A stretch of 64,000 nt of DNA from Rhodospirillaceae bacterium (GCA_029245025.1 JAQWQC010000006.1:558001-622000), one strand, 5' to 3'; positions 36,924 through 45,497 are shown, counted from the first letter of the stretch. Notes: a model not told the origin generated them from the sequence alone. Program-made: numbers and translations.

Positions 36924-38030
36924 ATGAAACGCCGCTCTTTCCTTAAGACAGCGGCCGCCGGCGGTTCCGCTGCCGCGGCGTCAAATCTTTCATCACCAGC
37001 CATTTCACAAGGCTTTAAAGAATGGCGCATGGTGACCAGCTGGCCTAAAGGGCTACCAGGTCTCGGCACCGGTGCCGAACGTCTGGCAGAACGTATTACC
37101 GCCCTATCAGGTGGCCGCATTGCGGTGAAGGTGTATTCCGCTGGGGAACTGGTGCCGCCTCTTGGCACGTTCGATGCCGTGGCTGACGGCACCGCGCAGC
37201 TCGGCCATGATGCTGCTTACTATCATCTTGGTAAGTCTGAAGGTTGCGCTTTCTACACATCTTTTCCGTGGGGTTTCACCGCAAACGAAATAGAAGCCTG
37301 GGTTCAGTATGGCAAAGGCCAAGAACTCTGGGATGAAATGTACAAGCCATTCGGTATTCGCGGATTTCTCGCTGGCAATACCGGCACGCAAATGCTCGGC
37401 TGGTTCAGCAAGGAAATCAACTCGGTCGATGATTTGAAGGGTTTGAAGTTCCGTGCGCCCGGGAACCAGGGAAAAATTTTACAGAAGCTTGGAGCTACGC
37501 CGGTTGTTCTGTCCGGCGGAGAAATTTTCCCAGCCTTGCAGTCCGGTGCCATTGATGGCGCGGAATGGGTGGGACCATACAACGATCTATCACTCGGTTT
37601 CTATCAGGTCTGCAAATATTACTATTCTTACGGTTACCATGAGCCCGGTGCCGCGCTGCAATTGATGATCAATGAAGAGGCGTGGGCATCCTTAGATAGT
37701 GAACTGCAAGCGATCGTTAAAGCGTCGTGCGACGCGACCAATCAAGACATGCTTGCAGAATATAATGCGCGATCTGGTCCAGCGCTTCGTACTCTCGTGC
37801 AAGAGCATGGTGTCCAGGTTAGAGCTATGCCCGAAGAGGTGTTGTTGGCGAGCGGGCGCGCGGCAAATGAAGTGCTCAACGAAGTGTACGAATCAGGCAC
37901 TCCGGTTGTCCGCAAGATTTGCGAAGACTTTTTAGCCTTCCGAAAAGATGTCATGCCGTGGACACGGATTAGCGAGCAAGCGTTTATTAACGCCCGTCGT
38001 CTCCCATTCGAATTTGGGCTCAAGACCTAA
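36924..38030 (+). CDS. TRAP transporter solute-binding protein, TakP/DctP type
   Basis: This periplasmic binding protein for a TRAP transporter is 368 aa, with a twin-arginine signal (MKRRSFLKTAAAGG). The body follows the pattern I associate with TakP, the 2-oxoacid binder: TSWPKGLPGLGTGAERLAER, GWFSKEINSVDDLKGLKFRA (with the carboxylate-binding Arg) and the diagnostic EWVGPYNDL. It begins 8 bp after korB, linking 2-oxoacid capture to 2-oxoacid oxidation. The matching membrane genes dctQM lie convergently at 38459-40554, an unusual split. Confidence 0.88.
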   Translation: MKRRSFLKTAAAGGSAAAASNLSSPAISQGFKEWRMVTSWPKGLPGLGTGAERLAERITALSGGRIAVKVYSAGELVPPLGTFDAVADGTAQLGHDAAYYHLGKSEGCAFYTSFPWGFTANEIEAWVQYGKGQELWDEMYKPFGIRGFLAGNTGTQMLGWFSKEINSVDDLKGLKFRAPGNQGKILQKLGATPVVLSGGEIFPALQSGAIDGAEWVGPYNDLSLGFYQVCKYYYSYGYHEPGAALQLMINEEAWASLDSELQAIVKASCDATNQDMLAEYNARSGPALRTLVQEHGVQVRAMPEEVLLASGRAANEVLNEVYESGTPVVRKICEDFLAFRKDVMPWTRISEQAFINARRLPFEFGLKT

Positions 38031-38039
38031 TCTGACGGA

Positions 38040-38447
38040 CTAGGTGTTGATGATTTCACCGTTCGCCAAAGCGGTGACGTCGATCTCTATCATCAATTCC
38101 GGCAGGGCTAATGACGACACTTCAACAATGGTGTCGGCTGGATAGGGCGGAGTGAACCATTTTTCACGTAGTTCGAGTATCTTTTGAAAGTTAGAGATGT
38201 CGGTCAAATAAATCACCACTTTGACGATACGATCTATATCCGAGCCCGCAGCGTGCAGGACGCTTTTGATGTTCTGAAATGTTTGTTCAGCTTGGGCATC
38301 GAAATCCCCGACGCCCACAATATTGCCTGCTGAATCAATGGACGCTTGACCCGACATAAGTATGAGGTCTCCTACTTTGTAGCCTTGGGCAATGCGAAAG
38401 GCTTCAAATGGATCAGGCTCTGTCTTAATGCGAATAGCGTCGGTCAC
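38040..38447 (-). CDS. Rid (YjgF/YER057c) family protein without the catalytic arginine
   Basis: This 135-aa protein has the chorismate-mutase-like trimer fold of the Rid family (LILMSGQASIDSAGNIVG, then VVIYLTDISNF). Archetypal RidA hydrolyses reactive imines using an Arg in a PARS-type motif; here the equivalent is YPADTIVEV, so that Arg is Asp. It therefore belongs to a divergent Rid subgroup of unknown activity. It is the last gene of the minus-strand run dctQ-dctM-rid, 11 bp after dctM, and ends 9 bp from the convergent TRAP binding-protein gene. Confidence 0.88.
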   Translation of the reverse strand: MTDAIRIKTEPDPFEAFRIAQGYKVGDLILMSGQASIDSAGNIVGVGDFDAQAEQTFQNIKSVLHAAGSDIDRIVKVVIYLTDISNFQKILELREKWFTPPYPADTIVEVSSLALPELMIEIDVTALANGEIINT

Positions 38448-38458
38448 GTCGTGCCTCC

Positions 38459-39991
38459 TTATTCGGGCAATAGGTTTTCAAAAGTGTCGATGGGTGGTGC
38501 GGTGCTAGTGGCCGGATCGCCAAGCAAATCCTGGAATTGATCAATATCGCCCATGAAGCCCGGTTGGGTCATCATTTCGCTGCCCGTGTTCATTGGTGCT
38601 GCAAAGGTATCGTTGCCAAAGAGAATATCGGGTAGCCAAGTAGCGAGATCAGGCACCAGCCAAATCAGCGCAATTCCAACAATTTGCAGTCCAACAAAGG
38701 GGAGTGCCCCGCGATAGATGTCTAGTGTCTTGATTGCTGAATCTGCGACGCCCCGGAGATAGAACAGGGCAAAGCCAAACGGCGGCGTCAGGAAGCTTGT
38801 TTGCAAATTCATGCCAATTAGTACGCCAAGCCAGATTGGGTCGACACCAAGACGAATGAGCACCGGCGCTGCAATAGGCACGGTGATGAAGATGATTTCA
38901 AAGGTGTCGAGAAAAAACCCAAGAAAGAAAATCACAAGCATCACAATGAACACGGCACCCGCGGTGCCGCCGGGCATGGAGGCCAGTATGTCGAAGACAA
39001 GGTCTTCACCACCAAGGCCCCGGAAGACCAGGCTGAACACAGATGCGCCGAGTAAAATGACGAACACCATGGAACTGATCATCATGGTTGAACGGGTCAC
39101 TTCTCTAAGAATCGGTACCGTCATGCGGCCTTTGAATGCAGCCAGGATCATCGCGCCTACGGCCCCGACGGACGCTGACTCTGTTGGTGTGGCGACACCT
39201 GCGAGAATTGAGCCGAGCACCGCAAAAATAAGCACCAGTGGTGGAACCAAAGCACCAAGGACGCGTCGTGGCAGGGTTGCCCGTTGCGCCGGGTCCAGTT
39301 CTAGGGCTGGGCAGGAGTCTGGGTCGGTGATCGCTCGGAATCCAATCCACACCATGTAGAGGATAACAAGCATCAAGCCAGGTAGAATTGCGCCGGCGAA
39401 CAATTGTCCGACGGACAGAGGGTCGGGCGAGAAATTACCCATCTCCAATTGGGCTTGCTGGTTCGCCCCTTGCAAAATGTCGCCCATAAAAATGAGGACA
39501 GTTGATGGTGGAATGATCTGCCCCAGAGTGCCTGAGGCGCATATGGCTCCCGTCGATAACCTTTGGTCGTATCCGGCCCGTGTCATGGCGGGGAGGCTGA
39601 GAAGTCCCATCGTCACGACGGTCGCGCCGACAATACCGGTTGATGCCGCTAACAATGCGCCGACTAGAATGACTGAGAACCCGAGACCACCGCGAACAGC
39701 GCCGAACAACTCTCCCATGATCATAAGCAATTGCTCGGCGATCTTCGATCTTTCCAGCATGACCCCCATGAATACGAAAAGGGGTACAGCGACGAGCACC
39801 TCATTGGTCATGGTGCCGAAGTAGCGTGATGCCAGTGCAGTCAGTAGGCTTGGTTCAAATAGTCCGAGCCCTATGCCTAAACTACCAAATGCCAGCGCTG
39901 TTCCAGCTAAGGTAAAGGCCACTGGGTAACCGGCTAGCACCACCATAATGGTTACAACAAACATTGCGGCTGAAAGCACTTCTCCCATCAC
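38459..39991 (-). CDS. dctM: TRAP transporter large permease, DctM type
   Basis: This is the sodium-coupled transport subunit of a TRAP system: 510 aa with about 12 membrane segments and typical DctM text (VPLFVFMGVMLERSKIAEQL, ASTGIVGATVVTMGLLSLPA, CASGTLGQIIPPSTVLIFMG). A hydrophilic C-terminal tail of about 50 residues with Met/Asp-rich content is longer than usual. Its start overlaps dctQ by 4 bases. The likely partner binding protein is at 36924-38030 on the other strand; the substrate is probably a 2-oxoacid or other small carboxylate. Confidence 0.92.
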   Translation of the reverse strand: MMGEVLSAAMFVVTIMVVLAGYPVAFTLAGTALAFGSLGIGLGLFEPSLLTALASRYFGTMTNEVLVAVPLFVFMGVMLERSKIAEQLLMIMGELFGAVRGGLGFSVILVGALLAASTGIVGATVVTMGLLSLPAMTRAGYDQRLSTGAICASGTLGQIIPPSTVLIFMGDILQGANQQAQLEMGNFSPDPLSVGQLFAGAILPGLMLVILYMVWIGFRAITDPDSCPALELDPAQRATLPRRVLGALVPPLVLIFAVLGSILAGVATPTESASVGAVGAMILAAFKGRMTVPILREVTRSTMMISSMVFVILLGASVFSLVFRGLGGEDLVFDILASMPGGTAGAVFIVMLVIFFLGFFLDTFEIIFITVPIAAPVLIRLGVDPIWLGVLIGMNLQTSFLTPPFGFALFYLRGVADSAIKTLDIYRGALPFVGLQIVGIALIWLVPDLATWLPDILFGNDTFAAPMNTGSEMMTQPGFMGDIDQFQDLLGDPATSTAPPIDTFENLLPE

Positions 39992-40554
39992 GCGCCAATT
40001 TCCGATTGATGCGGTGTTGTAGTGGCCGCGCCCGGAGCATGCTCCTCACGCCCGTTGAGATATAAAAGACGTCTTGCAATAAGTGCGATGCCTTGAATCG
40101 AGAGCACGCCACAGAACACCCAAATCATAGTCTTAAGTATATAGAGGCCTGGCATCCCGTTCGCCTGCGAAGAGGGCTCAAGAATTGCCCAGGAGGAGAG
40201 AACGAATTGTGATGACGTCCAGGTCAATACCGCCATCCAGGGCAACAGGAAAAGCAGTGTCCCTATTATGTCGACCCAGGCTTTTGTCTTTGGTGAGAAA
40301 TGTGAGTAGGCGATATCGACGTTGACGTGTCCTCCGTGTAGTAGCGTGAAACCAGCACCAACCATGAATACGATAGCGTGCTGCCAAACGTATAGTTCCT
40401 GCATCCAAGGAAACCCGATTGAGAACCCATAGCGCAGGATGACGACCAAGAAGCACGTCAGTACGCACCCTAAGGTCAGCCAGGCGACGATGCGCCCGAC
40501 CCATTCGTTGACGGCATCAACAATGGCGACAAAAGCTGAGAGTCTATTCAGCAA
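39988..40554 (-). CDS. dctQ: TRAP transporter small permease, DctQ type
   Basis: This four-helix membrane subunit of the TRAP transporter is 188 aa, with VDAVNEWVGRIVAWLTLGCV, the family Trp/Gln segment PWMQELYVWQHAIVFMVGAG, and GGHVNVDIAY. It overlaps dctM as ATGA and is the first gene of the minus-strand run dctQ-dctM-rid, with its promoter in 40555-40741. Confidence 0.9.
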   Translation of the reverse strand: MLNRLSAFVAIVDAVNEWVGRIVAWLTLGCVLTCFLVVILRYGFSIGFPWMQELYVWQHAIVFMVGAGFTLLHGGHVNVDIAYSHFSPKTKAWVDIIGTLLFLLPWMAVLTWTSSQFVLSSWAILEPSSQANGMPGLYILKTMIWVFCGVLSIQGIALIARRLLYLNGREEHAPGAATTTPHQSEIGA

Positions 40555-40686
40555 CGTTTATTCCCCTTTCTACGTTTTTAGCAGGACTACTTCAGGGGCG
40601 CCACAACAGCAAGATGCACGGGGATTTCTATGCCCCTAAGTTTGAGGATAAATCTTTGTCGACTCCCTGCCTCCCGTTTACAATAC

Positions 40687-40724
40687 CCCTGGGGCACGGT
40701 CCCCAGGGTCGGTCGAGGGCCGAC
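40687..40724 (+). promoter_or_regulatory. Two adjacent hairpins before the CNB-domain gene
   Basis: CCCTGGGG (40687-40694) pairs with CCCCAGGG (40701-40708), and directly after it GTCGG (40708-40712) pairs with CCGAC (40720-40724). No T-tract follows, so this is not a terminator. The pair ends 17 nt before the ATG at 40742 and may be an operator palindrome or a translation-affecting leader. Confidence 0.4.
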
Positions 40725-40741
40725 AATTAGGGTTAAGTTTT

Positions 40742-41326
40742 ATGTTTCAGTCGCTCGATGGGAATGCAATTGAGGTGGCTAATTACCCCAAGGGAACGCC
40801 ACTGTTTCGTCAGGGTGAACTTAAAAATGCGACTTCTATCGTCAATGATGGATCAATCGGTATTTATCGTGAAATCGAGGAAAAACGCGTATCTTTGGCA
40901 ACGTTGCGCAAAGGCGAGTTGTCCGGTGAAATAGTGGTAATCGACGGCAGCCACCGAATGGCACCGGCCTTTACCCTTGAGGGCTGCACTCTGACCATGA
41001 TCTCAGTTGAGTTCATGTCCGAGAATATTAAAAAGACGGACCCGTTCATCAAAGCGCCGACCACTATGTTTTTGGGAAACCTGCGTAGCGTGCATAAAAG
41101 TTACACACCGAATGAGCGTAGTCTGGTCGACTCTGTAACTACCTTAAGTCGGCAATGTGATGTGCCGACCATATTTCTCACCGACAGTGAAGATGTCGAT
41201 TTGGATGTTGCTGTTAAGGTTGGTGAACTCAACGAGATCGTGACCGAACGTCAAAACATCGCCGATAAAAATCGCGACAAAGACCGGCGCGGAGGCGCGA
41301 TGTCGCCAGCCGGCCCTCCTAACTAA
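40742..41326 (+). CDS. Cyclic-nucleotide-binding-domain-like protein without DNA-binding domain
   Basis: The 194-aa protein has a CNB/CRP-like jelly-roll in its first 115 residues: YPKGTPLFRQGELKNATSIV, then the phosphate-cassette-like KGELSGEIVVIDGSHRMAPA, in which the Gly-Glu and the Arg are present but the usual Ser/Thr after Arg is Met. The C-terminal half is hydrophilic with no helix-turn-helix, so it is unlikely to be a transcription factor. A signalling or partner-binding role is possible. It is 8 bp upstream of a PhyH-type oxygenase gene, with which it is probably co-transcribed. Confidence 0.75.
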   Translation: MFQSLDGNAIEVANYPKGTPLFRQGELKNATSIVNDGSIGIYREIEEKRVSLATLRKGELSGEIVVIDGSHRMAPAFTLEGCTLTMISVEFMSENIKKTDPFIKAPTTMFLGNLRSVHKSYTPNERSLVDSVTTLSRQCDVPTIFLTDSEDVDLDVAVKVGELNEIVTERQNIADKNRDKDRRGGAMSPAGPPN

Positions 41327-41334
41327 GGGTACGT

Positions 41335-42177
41335 ATGGCCCCTATTTCGATTACGCCACAACAATGTGAAACATTCGATCAAGACGGGGTTATTTGTCTT
41401 CGTGGAGCGATTAATCGTGCGCTGATCGATGTGTTGGCTCAGGGCATAGATTCATGTTTAGAGCGGCCCGGTCCAAAGGGTCGAAACTTCAATTCATCAG
41501 ACACACCTGGCCGGTTCGCCGGTGATGTTTTCATGTGGACGTTTGATGACGCGATGCGTCAGTTTTTGTTGGACAGCCCATTGGCTGAAATTGCGGCAAC
41601 GTTTATGCGTTCTGAGACCGCTGTCCATATGCTGGACCAAATGTTTGTTAAAGAACCACAAACTCCATCGCGCAGTCCTTGGCACCAAGATCAGACTTAT
41701 ATGTATGCCGACGGTGAACAGCTCATTTCCATTTGGGTAGCTGTGGACCCGGTGACAATCGAATCAGGTGCAGTTGAATGGGTAAAGGGCTCTCATCGGT
41801 CCGGGACTCTCTATCAAGCGACCGGGTTCGACCCCAAAATCACCTACGAAACAGATGAATTTGAAGCTCTGCCGGACATCGAGTCCAGCCGCAACGCCCA
41901 CGACATCGTGGCTTATGAAACTCAGCCTGGCGACATTGTAGTTAATCACTTGAGAACACTTCACGCTGCACCGGGCAACTGCACCGATCAGCGACGCCGG
42001 GCGGTCGCCTACCGCTTCACGGGAGATGACGCCCATTATGCGGTCCGCAAGAAAGGGTCGCAGCCAATTGTCGACCCAGGCCTGGCCCATGGCGATCCCA
42101 TGCCATGTGATGTTTTTCCGGCGCTCTGGCCCGCCCCGTTCGCGACGCCTTCGTTACGTATCGATCGCTCCGCTTAA
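41335..42177 (+). CDS. Phytanoyl-CoA dioxygenase (PhyH) family protein
   Basis: This Fe(II)/2-oxoglutarate oxygenase of 280 aa shows the metal triad of the family: WHQDQTYM with His 117 and Asp 119, and the distal His 210 in LHAAPGN, followed by the 2-oxoglutarate-binding Arg region RRAVAYRFTGDD. PhyH relatives hydroxylate many small molecules, so the substrate is unknown. It follows the CNB-like gene by 8 bp and converges on the broken GNAT gene. Confidence 0.88.
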   Translation: MAPISITPQQCETFDQDGVICLRGAINRALIDVLAQGIDSCLERPGPKGRNFNSSDTPGRFAGDVFMWTFDDAMRQFLLDSPLAEIAATFMRSETAVHMLDQMFVKEPQTPSRSPWHQDQTYMYADGEQLISIWVAVDPVTIESGAVEWVKGSHRSGTLYQATGFDPKITYETDEFEALPDIESSRNAHDIVAYETQPGDIVVNHLRTLHAAPGNCTDQRRRAVAYRFTGDDAHYAVRKKGSQPIVDPGLAHGDPMPCDVFPALWPAPFATPSLRIDRSA

Positions 42178-42222
42178 CGTCTGCTATGCGTGGGACGGGA
42201 TGTCTGCCCGGCCATGAGCCAC

Positions 42223-42697
42223 CTAATCCAAGTCTACGCTGCCATACCTAATGGTGCGGCTGGACACCAATGATCCGCCAAAATGTTTGTAGAACGCAGT
42301 TGCAGGATTATTTTTCAGAACCCAAACCTTCAAACCCAGCACCGGACAAGCGATTGCTAACCGCCATAAAGCGTCGGCGTCCATCACCAGCTTTTTGGAA
42401 ACCGGGTAATATATAGAGGCTGGAGATTTCCGCCTCATGACCGGGGATGACAGATCGAATACCGCCGCCGCTGAGCAAGCCCACGATTTCGCCGTCTTCA
42501 TTCTCACTAACCAAGATCGGCGCGTCGTCTTGTGCCCGCTCAATAATCCGAGCCCAGGTAATTGAACGGCTTTCTCTTGTGACGGCATGTAACTCAGCCT
42601 TAGGGATGATGCTGGCATATGTGGCAAGCCACGTTTTGACATGAACATTGGCGATGTGGGCAGCATCTTCAATTTCGGCAGAACGTATGGTCAGCAT
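42223..42697 (-). pseudogene. GNAT N-acetyltransferase, frameshifted
   Basis: The first frame (from 42697) begins MLTIRSAEIEDAAHIANVHV and carries the acetyl-CoA motif region ISSLYILPGFQKAGDGRRRF, but runs into a stop at 42308 just after GFEGLGSEK. The expected last strand and helix, VWVLKNNPATAFYKHFGG, occur in the +1 frame and end normally at 42223. One extra base (or loss of two) near 42315-42330 explains both. The intact protein would be about 157 aa. Alternatives are a sequencing error or programmed frameshifting; no slippery site is evident. Confidence 0.8.
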
Positions 42698-42811
42698 GGT
42701 TTCCAGTGTAACTGTCCATCGCGCGGATGTCGCGGACCCAACACATAGCCCGTTTGTCTTTTAGCGTGACAATAGGGATATGGGAGCCATTCATAACAAA
42801 AGGACCAATTC

Positions 42812-43798
42812 ATGATCGTCTCTTCTATTGATCGCTTTCTTGTCGGACGGCGCCAGGCGCTGGGTGCAGGCCTCGGATTGGCCGCTTCTGCCGCTGGCCT
42901 TGCGTCTTCAGCGGCGCAAGCTAAATCCAACGGGTTTGACACGGCCCTCGATTTCGACGGCGCCTTTGATCCTGCACGTGCCGAGCACAACACCCTGGCA
43001 TTTTGTAAATTGATGTCCGACACCAAAGATGGCGTCGAGTCGTGTGGGTATTTTAAAGGCGAAGTGTTGGCCTATGTGGGTCCAGACAAGCGTCTCGAGC
43101 CACTTTTTGGCTATGAGGGTTTTGGGATGACCCGCACCTACCAGGTCGGTGACTACTCTTGGAAGAAGCTTCACAAAGAAGTTGCATATTACACCGACCT
43201 CAAGACCGGTGAAGTCATGGACGAGTGGCATAACCCGTTCCTTGATGAAACCGTCAAGGTCGTGCAGGTTCACAACGATGTTGTGAATTCAACATGGGCG
43301 CCGACGTATTCGTTTGGTGTTGGCCCGACAAAGGTCACCTATCCATTTAAGTTCCCCTGGGTGGTTATGGGTGACAACGCGATTGTAGATTTTGGTGTTA
43401 ACACGACCCATCGCGCCGTGTTGCAACCGGAAGAGTGGCCTCGAGAGTCGCATGGTGAAACCACCCAAGTTCTAGAAGCCATTCAAGTTCATGCCCGCCT
43501 CTCTGATTTAATGGACCCCAAGCAGACAACTGTTCAAGCGTCTGGGTCTTGGCAGCGTATTTCCCCATGGCTACCGTGGATGCTGATGGGTATGACGCCG
43601 GGTCATCTGTTTTACAAGACCGTTACGCGCCGCATGCAGGAAGGTGTCGAGGGCCTGCCACAGCATATCCGGGAGTATACGGAAGCCAACTTCCCAGAAT
43701 ATTTCACAGCCCCCACTGAATGGCAGGAACCAAATGTGTCCAGCTATGAAGTGTATGAGCGGGAAATGGAGCCACAGCCCTTTAAGGATGGGGTCTGA
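42812..43798 (+). CDS. DUF1838-family secreted protein
   Basis: This 328-aa protein has a twin-arginine-like N-terminus (FLVGRRQALGAGLGLAASAA), probably an exported Tat substrate. The body matches the DUF1838 pattern: long aromatic-rich strands such as YYTDLKTGEVMDEWHNPFLDE and PWLPWMLMGMTPGHLFYKT. The family has no established function. It is divergent from the broken GNAT gene and followed by the decayed Ada gene in the same direction. Confidence 0.8.
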   Translation: MIVSSIDRFLVGRRQALGAGLGLAASAAGLASSAAQAKSNGFDTALDFDGAFDPARAEHNTLAFCKLMSDTKDGVESCGYFKGEVLAYVGPDKRLEPLFGYEGFGMTRTYQVGDYSWKKLHKEVAYYTDLKTGEVMDEWHNPFLDETVKVVQVHNDVVNSTWAPTYSFGVGPTKVTYPFKFPWVVMGDNAIVDFGVNTTHRAVLQPEEWPRESHGETTQVLEAIQVHARLSDLMDPKQTTVQASGSWQRISPWLPWMLMGMTPGHLFYKTVTRRMQEGVEGLPQHIREYTEANFPEYFTAPTEWQEPNVSSYEVYEREMEPQPFKDGV

Positions 43799-43880
43799 AC
43801 CGCATTTAAATTTTGTGACGCTGAGGGGCGACCGCAAGACTCGGGTCGGCCCGTATGCTTTCATAGGCATACGACAGGGA

Positions 43881-44726
43881 ATGCCCAAAGATGATAGGCG
43901 ACGCCAAAAACAGATGAATCCAGATGCTGCCCGGGATTACGACCGAGTCGAGCGGGCTATTGAGTATTTGGTTTTTCACAGAGAGTCCCAATCAAACCTT
44001 GAGAACTTTGCAGATCACATTGGTTTGAGTCCTTTTTATATGCAGCGGTTGTTTACGCGGTGGGCCAACGTCAGTCCTAAGCGATTTCTTTCTTATGGGA
44101 CGGTTGAGCACGCTGAACAACTTTTGGAGGAGTCGGCCAGTGTTCTCGACGCTGCTTATGATGCTGGTTTATCCTGGTCTTCACGCCTACGTGACTTAAT
44201 GGTGTCAGCTGAGGCGAAGACTCCCTGTGAGTACAAAGCTCGAGGGGCTGAGCCTGCCATTCGTTAAGGGGTTGCATCCAAGCCCTATGGTGATGCCCTT
44301 CTCTAGTTGTCTGACTGAGTACTGTGTGGCTTAGAGTTCATTGACCAGGACCTGGACAACCTGCCGTCGGACGCCAAAGGGCGTTGTCCGTTAAGCCGCT
44401 TTATTCAAGACCATTCATCGGCAGCAAGCTTGTCTCAACAAATATTCGAGAACACAGGTCCGGTTTCTGTGCCCTTGAAATAGACAGCTTAGCAGTTACA
44501 AGTCTGGTCGGCGCTCTTGCGTATTCCGCCCGGTTCGATAGTCAGTTATGGCCAGATTGCGGAAGTTGTATGTACACAAAAGCGTCACGAGCTGTTGGAA
44601 TAGCCGTTTCTGCTAATCACATCGGATATATTTTGCCGTGCTATCGCGTTTTTCGCGCGACGGGTCTTTCAAGCGTTATCGTTGCGCCGCTGGGCAATGT
44701 TGGCTCGTGAGGCATCGGGAGAGTAG
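43881..44726 (+). pseudogene. ada: Decayed Ada-type O6-methylguanine-DNA methyltransferase with AraC domain
   Basis: The AraC-like half is readable from 43881 (or 43914) to 44264: VERAIEYLVFHRESQSNLEN, FADHIGLSPFYMQRLFTRWA and TPCEYKARGAEPAIR. The same frame then carries stops at 44265, 44304, 44316, 44481 and 44490, with Ada-like fragments between them. Methyltransferase remnants follow: VWSALLRIPPGSIVSYGQIA in the original frame, then ASRAVGIAVSANHIGYILPC in the next frame, where the active-site PCHR is PCYR (44636-44647), and RRWAMLAREASGE back in the first frame. Multiple stops plus two frameshifts mean true gene decay. Confidence 0.88.
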
Positions 44727-44806
44727 CCGGAAGAATCTATAATCAGGATTTACGTAAATAATTGATTTTATTATATAATAATACCTCAAAAAATTCACTC
44801 ATACCC

Positions 44807-44834
44807 CTTGCAGGATTCTTTCTGCACCCTATCT
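44807..44834 (+). promoter_or_regulatory. Sigma-32 (RpoH)-like promoter of hsp20
   Basis: CTTGCAG (44807-44813) and CCCTATCT (44827-44834) are separated by 13 nt, a close match to the RpoH consensus. Transcription would start near 44841, just before the first leader hairpin. TGCAG/CTGCA within the promoter also form an inverted repeat. Confidence 0.7.
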
Positions 44835-44841
44835 CAGTGAT

Positions 44842-44951
44842 GTCGGATGCCGCTTCAGGGTCCGACCATTGACTTAACCAGGCGTGACCATTGCGGTGCG
44901 TTTTGGGGCCGCAGTGCCACGCCGCTTGATATCGCTTTAGGAGGATATCTT
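44842..44951 (+). ncRNA. ROSE-like RNA thermometer in the hsp20 leader
   Basis: Three successive hairpins fill the leader: GTCGGA/TCCGAC (44842-44866); GGCGTG/CACGCC enclosing TGCGG/CCGCA (44881-44923); and GATATC/GATATC (44928-44949), whose loop side holds the ribosome-binding site AGGAGG (44939-44944). Opposite it is TCGCT (44932-44936), matching the UYGCU signature of ROSE elements, where an unusual G-G pair makes the helix melt on heating. Position, three-hairpin layout, motif and a small heat-shock gene downstream all agree. Temperature response itself is inferred. Confidence 0.75.
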
Positions 44952-45419
44952 ATGCGTACTTTAGACCTTGCCCCTTTGTTTCGTGCGTCGGTTGGCTTTG
45001 AAAACCTGACCCGTGTTTTAGATGCGGCCACTCGACAAGACAGTGTGCAGGCTTATCCCCCATACAATATTGCCAAAGGTTCAGACGACGATTATCGCAT
45101 CACCTTTGCGGTCGCGGGGTTTAGCCAAGACGACATTGACGTTGTTGTAGAGAACAACACCCTGACCGTGAGTGGAAAAATTGAGCAGGATAGTGAGGGT
45201 GTCGCCTATCTCCATCGTGGCATCGCCGGCCGCTCCTTTGAGCGCCGCTTCCAGCTCGCTGATCATATCAAAGTTACAGACGCGACTATGGAATATGGCC
45301 TGTTGCATATCGACCTCAAGCGAGAGGTTCCAGAAGCATTGAAACCTCGGATGATCTCGATCAGTAGCACCCCCGTATCAAAACGAATTGAGGCCAACGC
45401 AGAACAAAAAGCTGCGTAA
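44952..45419 (+). CDS. Small heat-shock protein Hsp20 (IbpA-like)
   Basis: This ATP-independent holdase binds unfolding proteins under heat stress. From ATG 44952 it is 155 aa with an N-terminal arm (MRTLDLAPLFRASVGFENL), an alpha-crystallin domain (YRITFAVAGFSQDDIDVVVE, LTVSGKI, GLLHIDLKREVPE) and a short tail. GGAGG sits 7 nt before ATG 44952; the longer frame to 44847 would cover the ROSE-like leader and is rejected. Expression is likely under double control by RpoH and the thermometer, and a strong terminator follows. Confidence 0.93.
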   Translation: MRTLDLAPLFRASVGFENLTRVLDAATRQDSVQAYPPYNIAKGSDDDYRITFAVAGFSQDDIDVVVENNTLTVSGKIEQDSEGVAYLHRGIAGRSFERRFQLADHIKVTDATMEYGLLHIDLKREVPEALKPRMISISSTPVSKRIEANAEQKAA

Positions 45420-45465
45420 CGGGAGCCTGCCCAACTCTTAGGACTTTTTCCAGATACACTTGGAT

Positions 45466-45497
45466 GCCCCCGTAGTTCGCTACGGGGGCTTTTCTTT
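45466..45497 (+). terminator. Intrinsic terminator of hsp20
   Basis: GCCCCCGTAG (45466-45475), a TTCG tetraloop and CTACGGGGGC (45480-45489) form a perfect 10-bp stem followed by TTTTCTTT. It isolates the hsp20 unit from the rid-rraA-racemase cluster. Confidence 0.93.

Noticed and set aside
44847-44951. Longer Hsp20 N-terminus
   Set aside because: It would translate the ROSE-like leader; GGAGG directly precedes ATG 44952.
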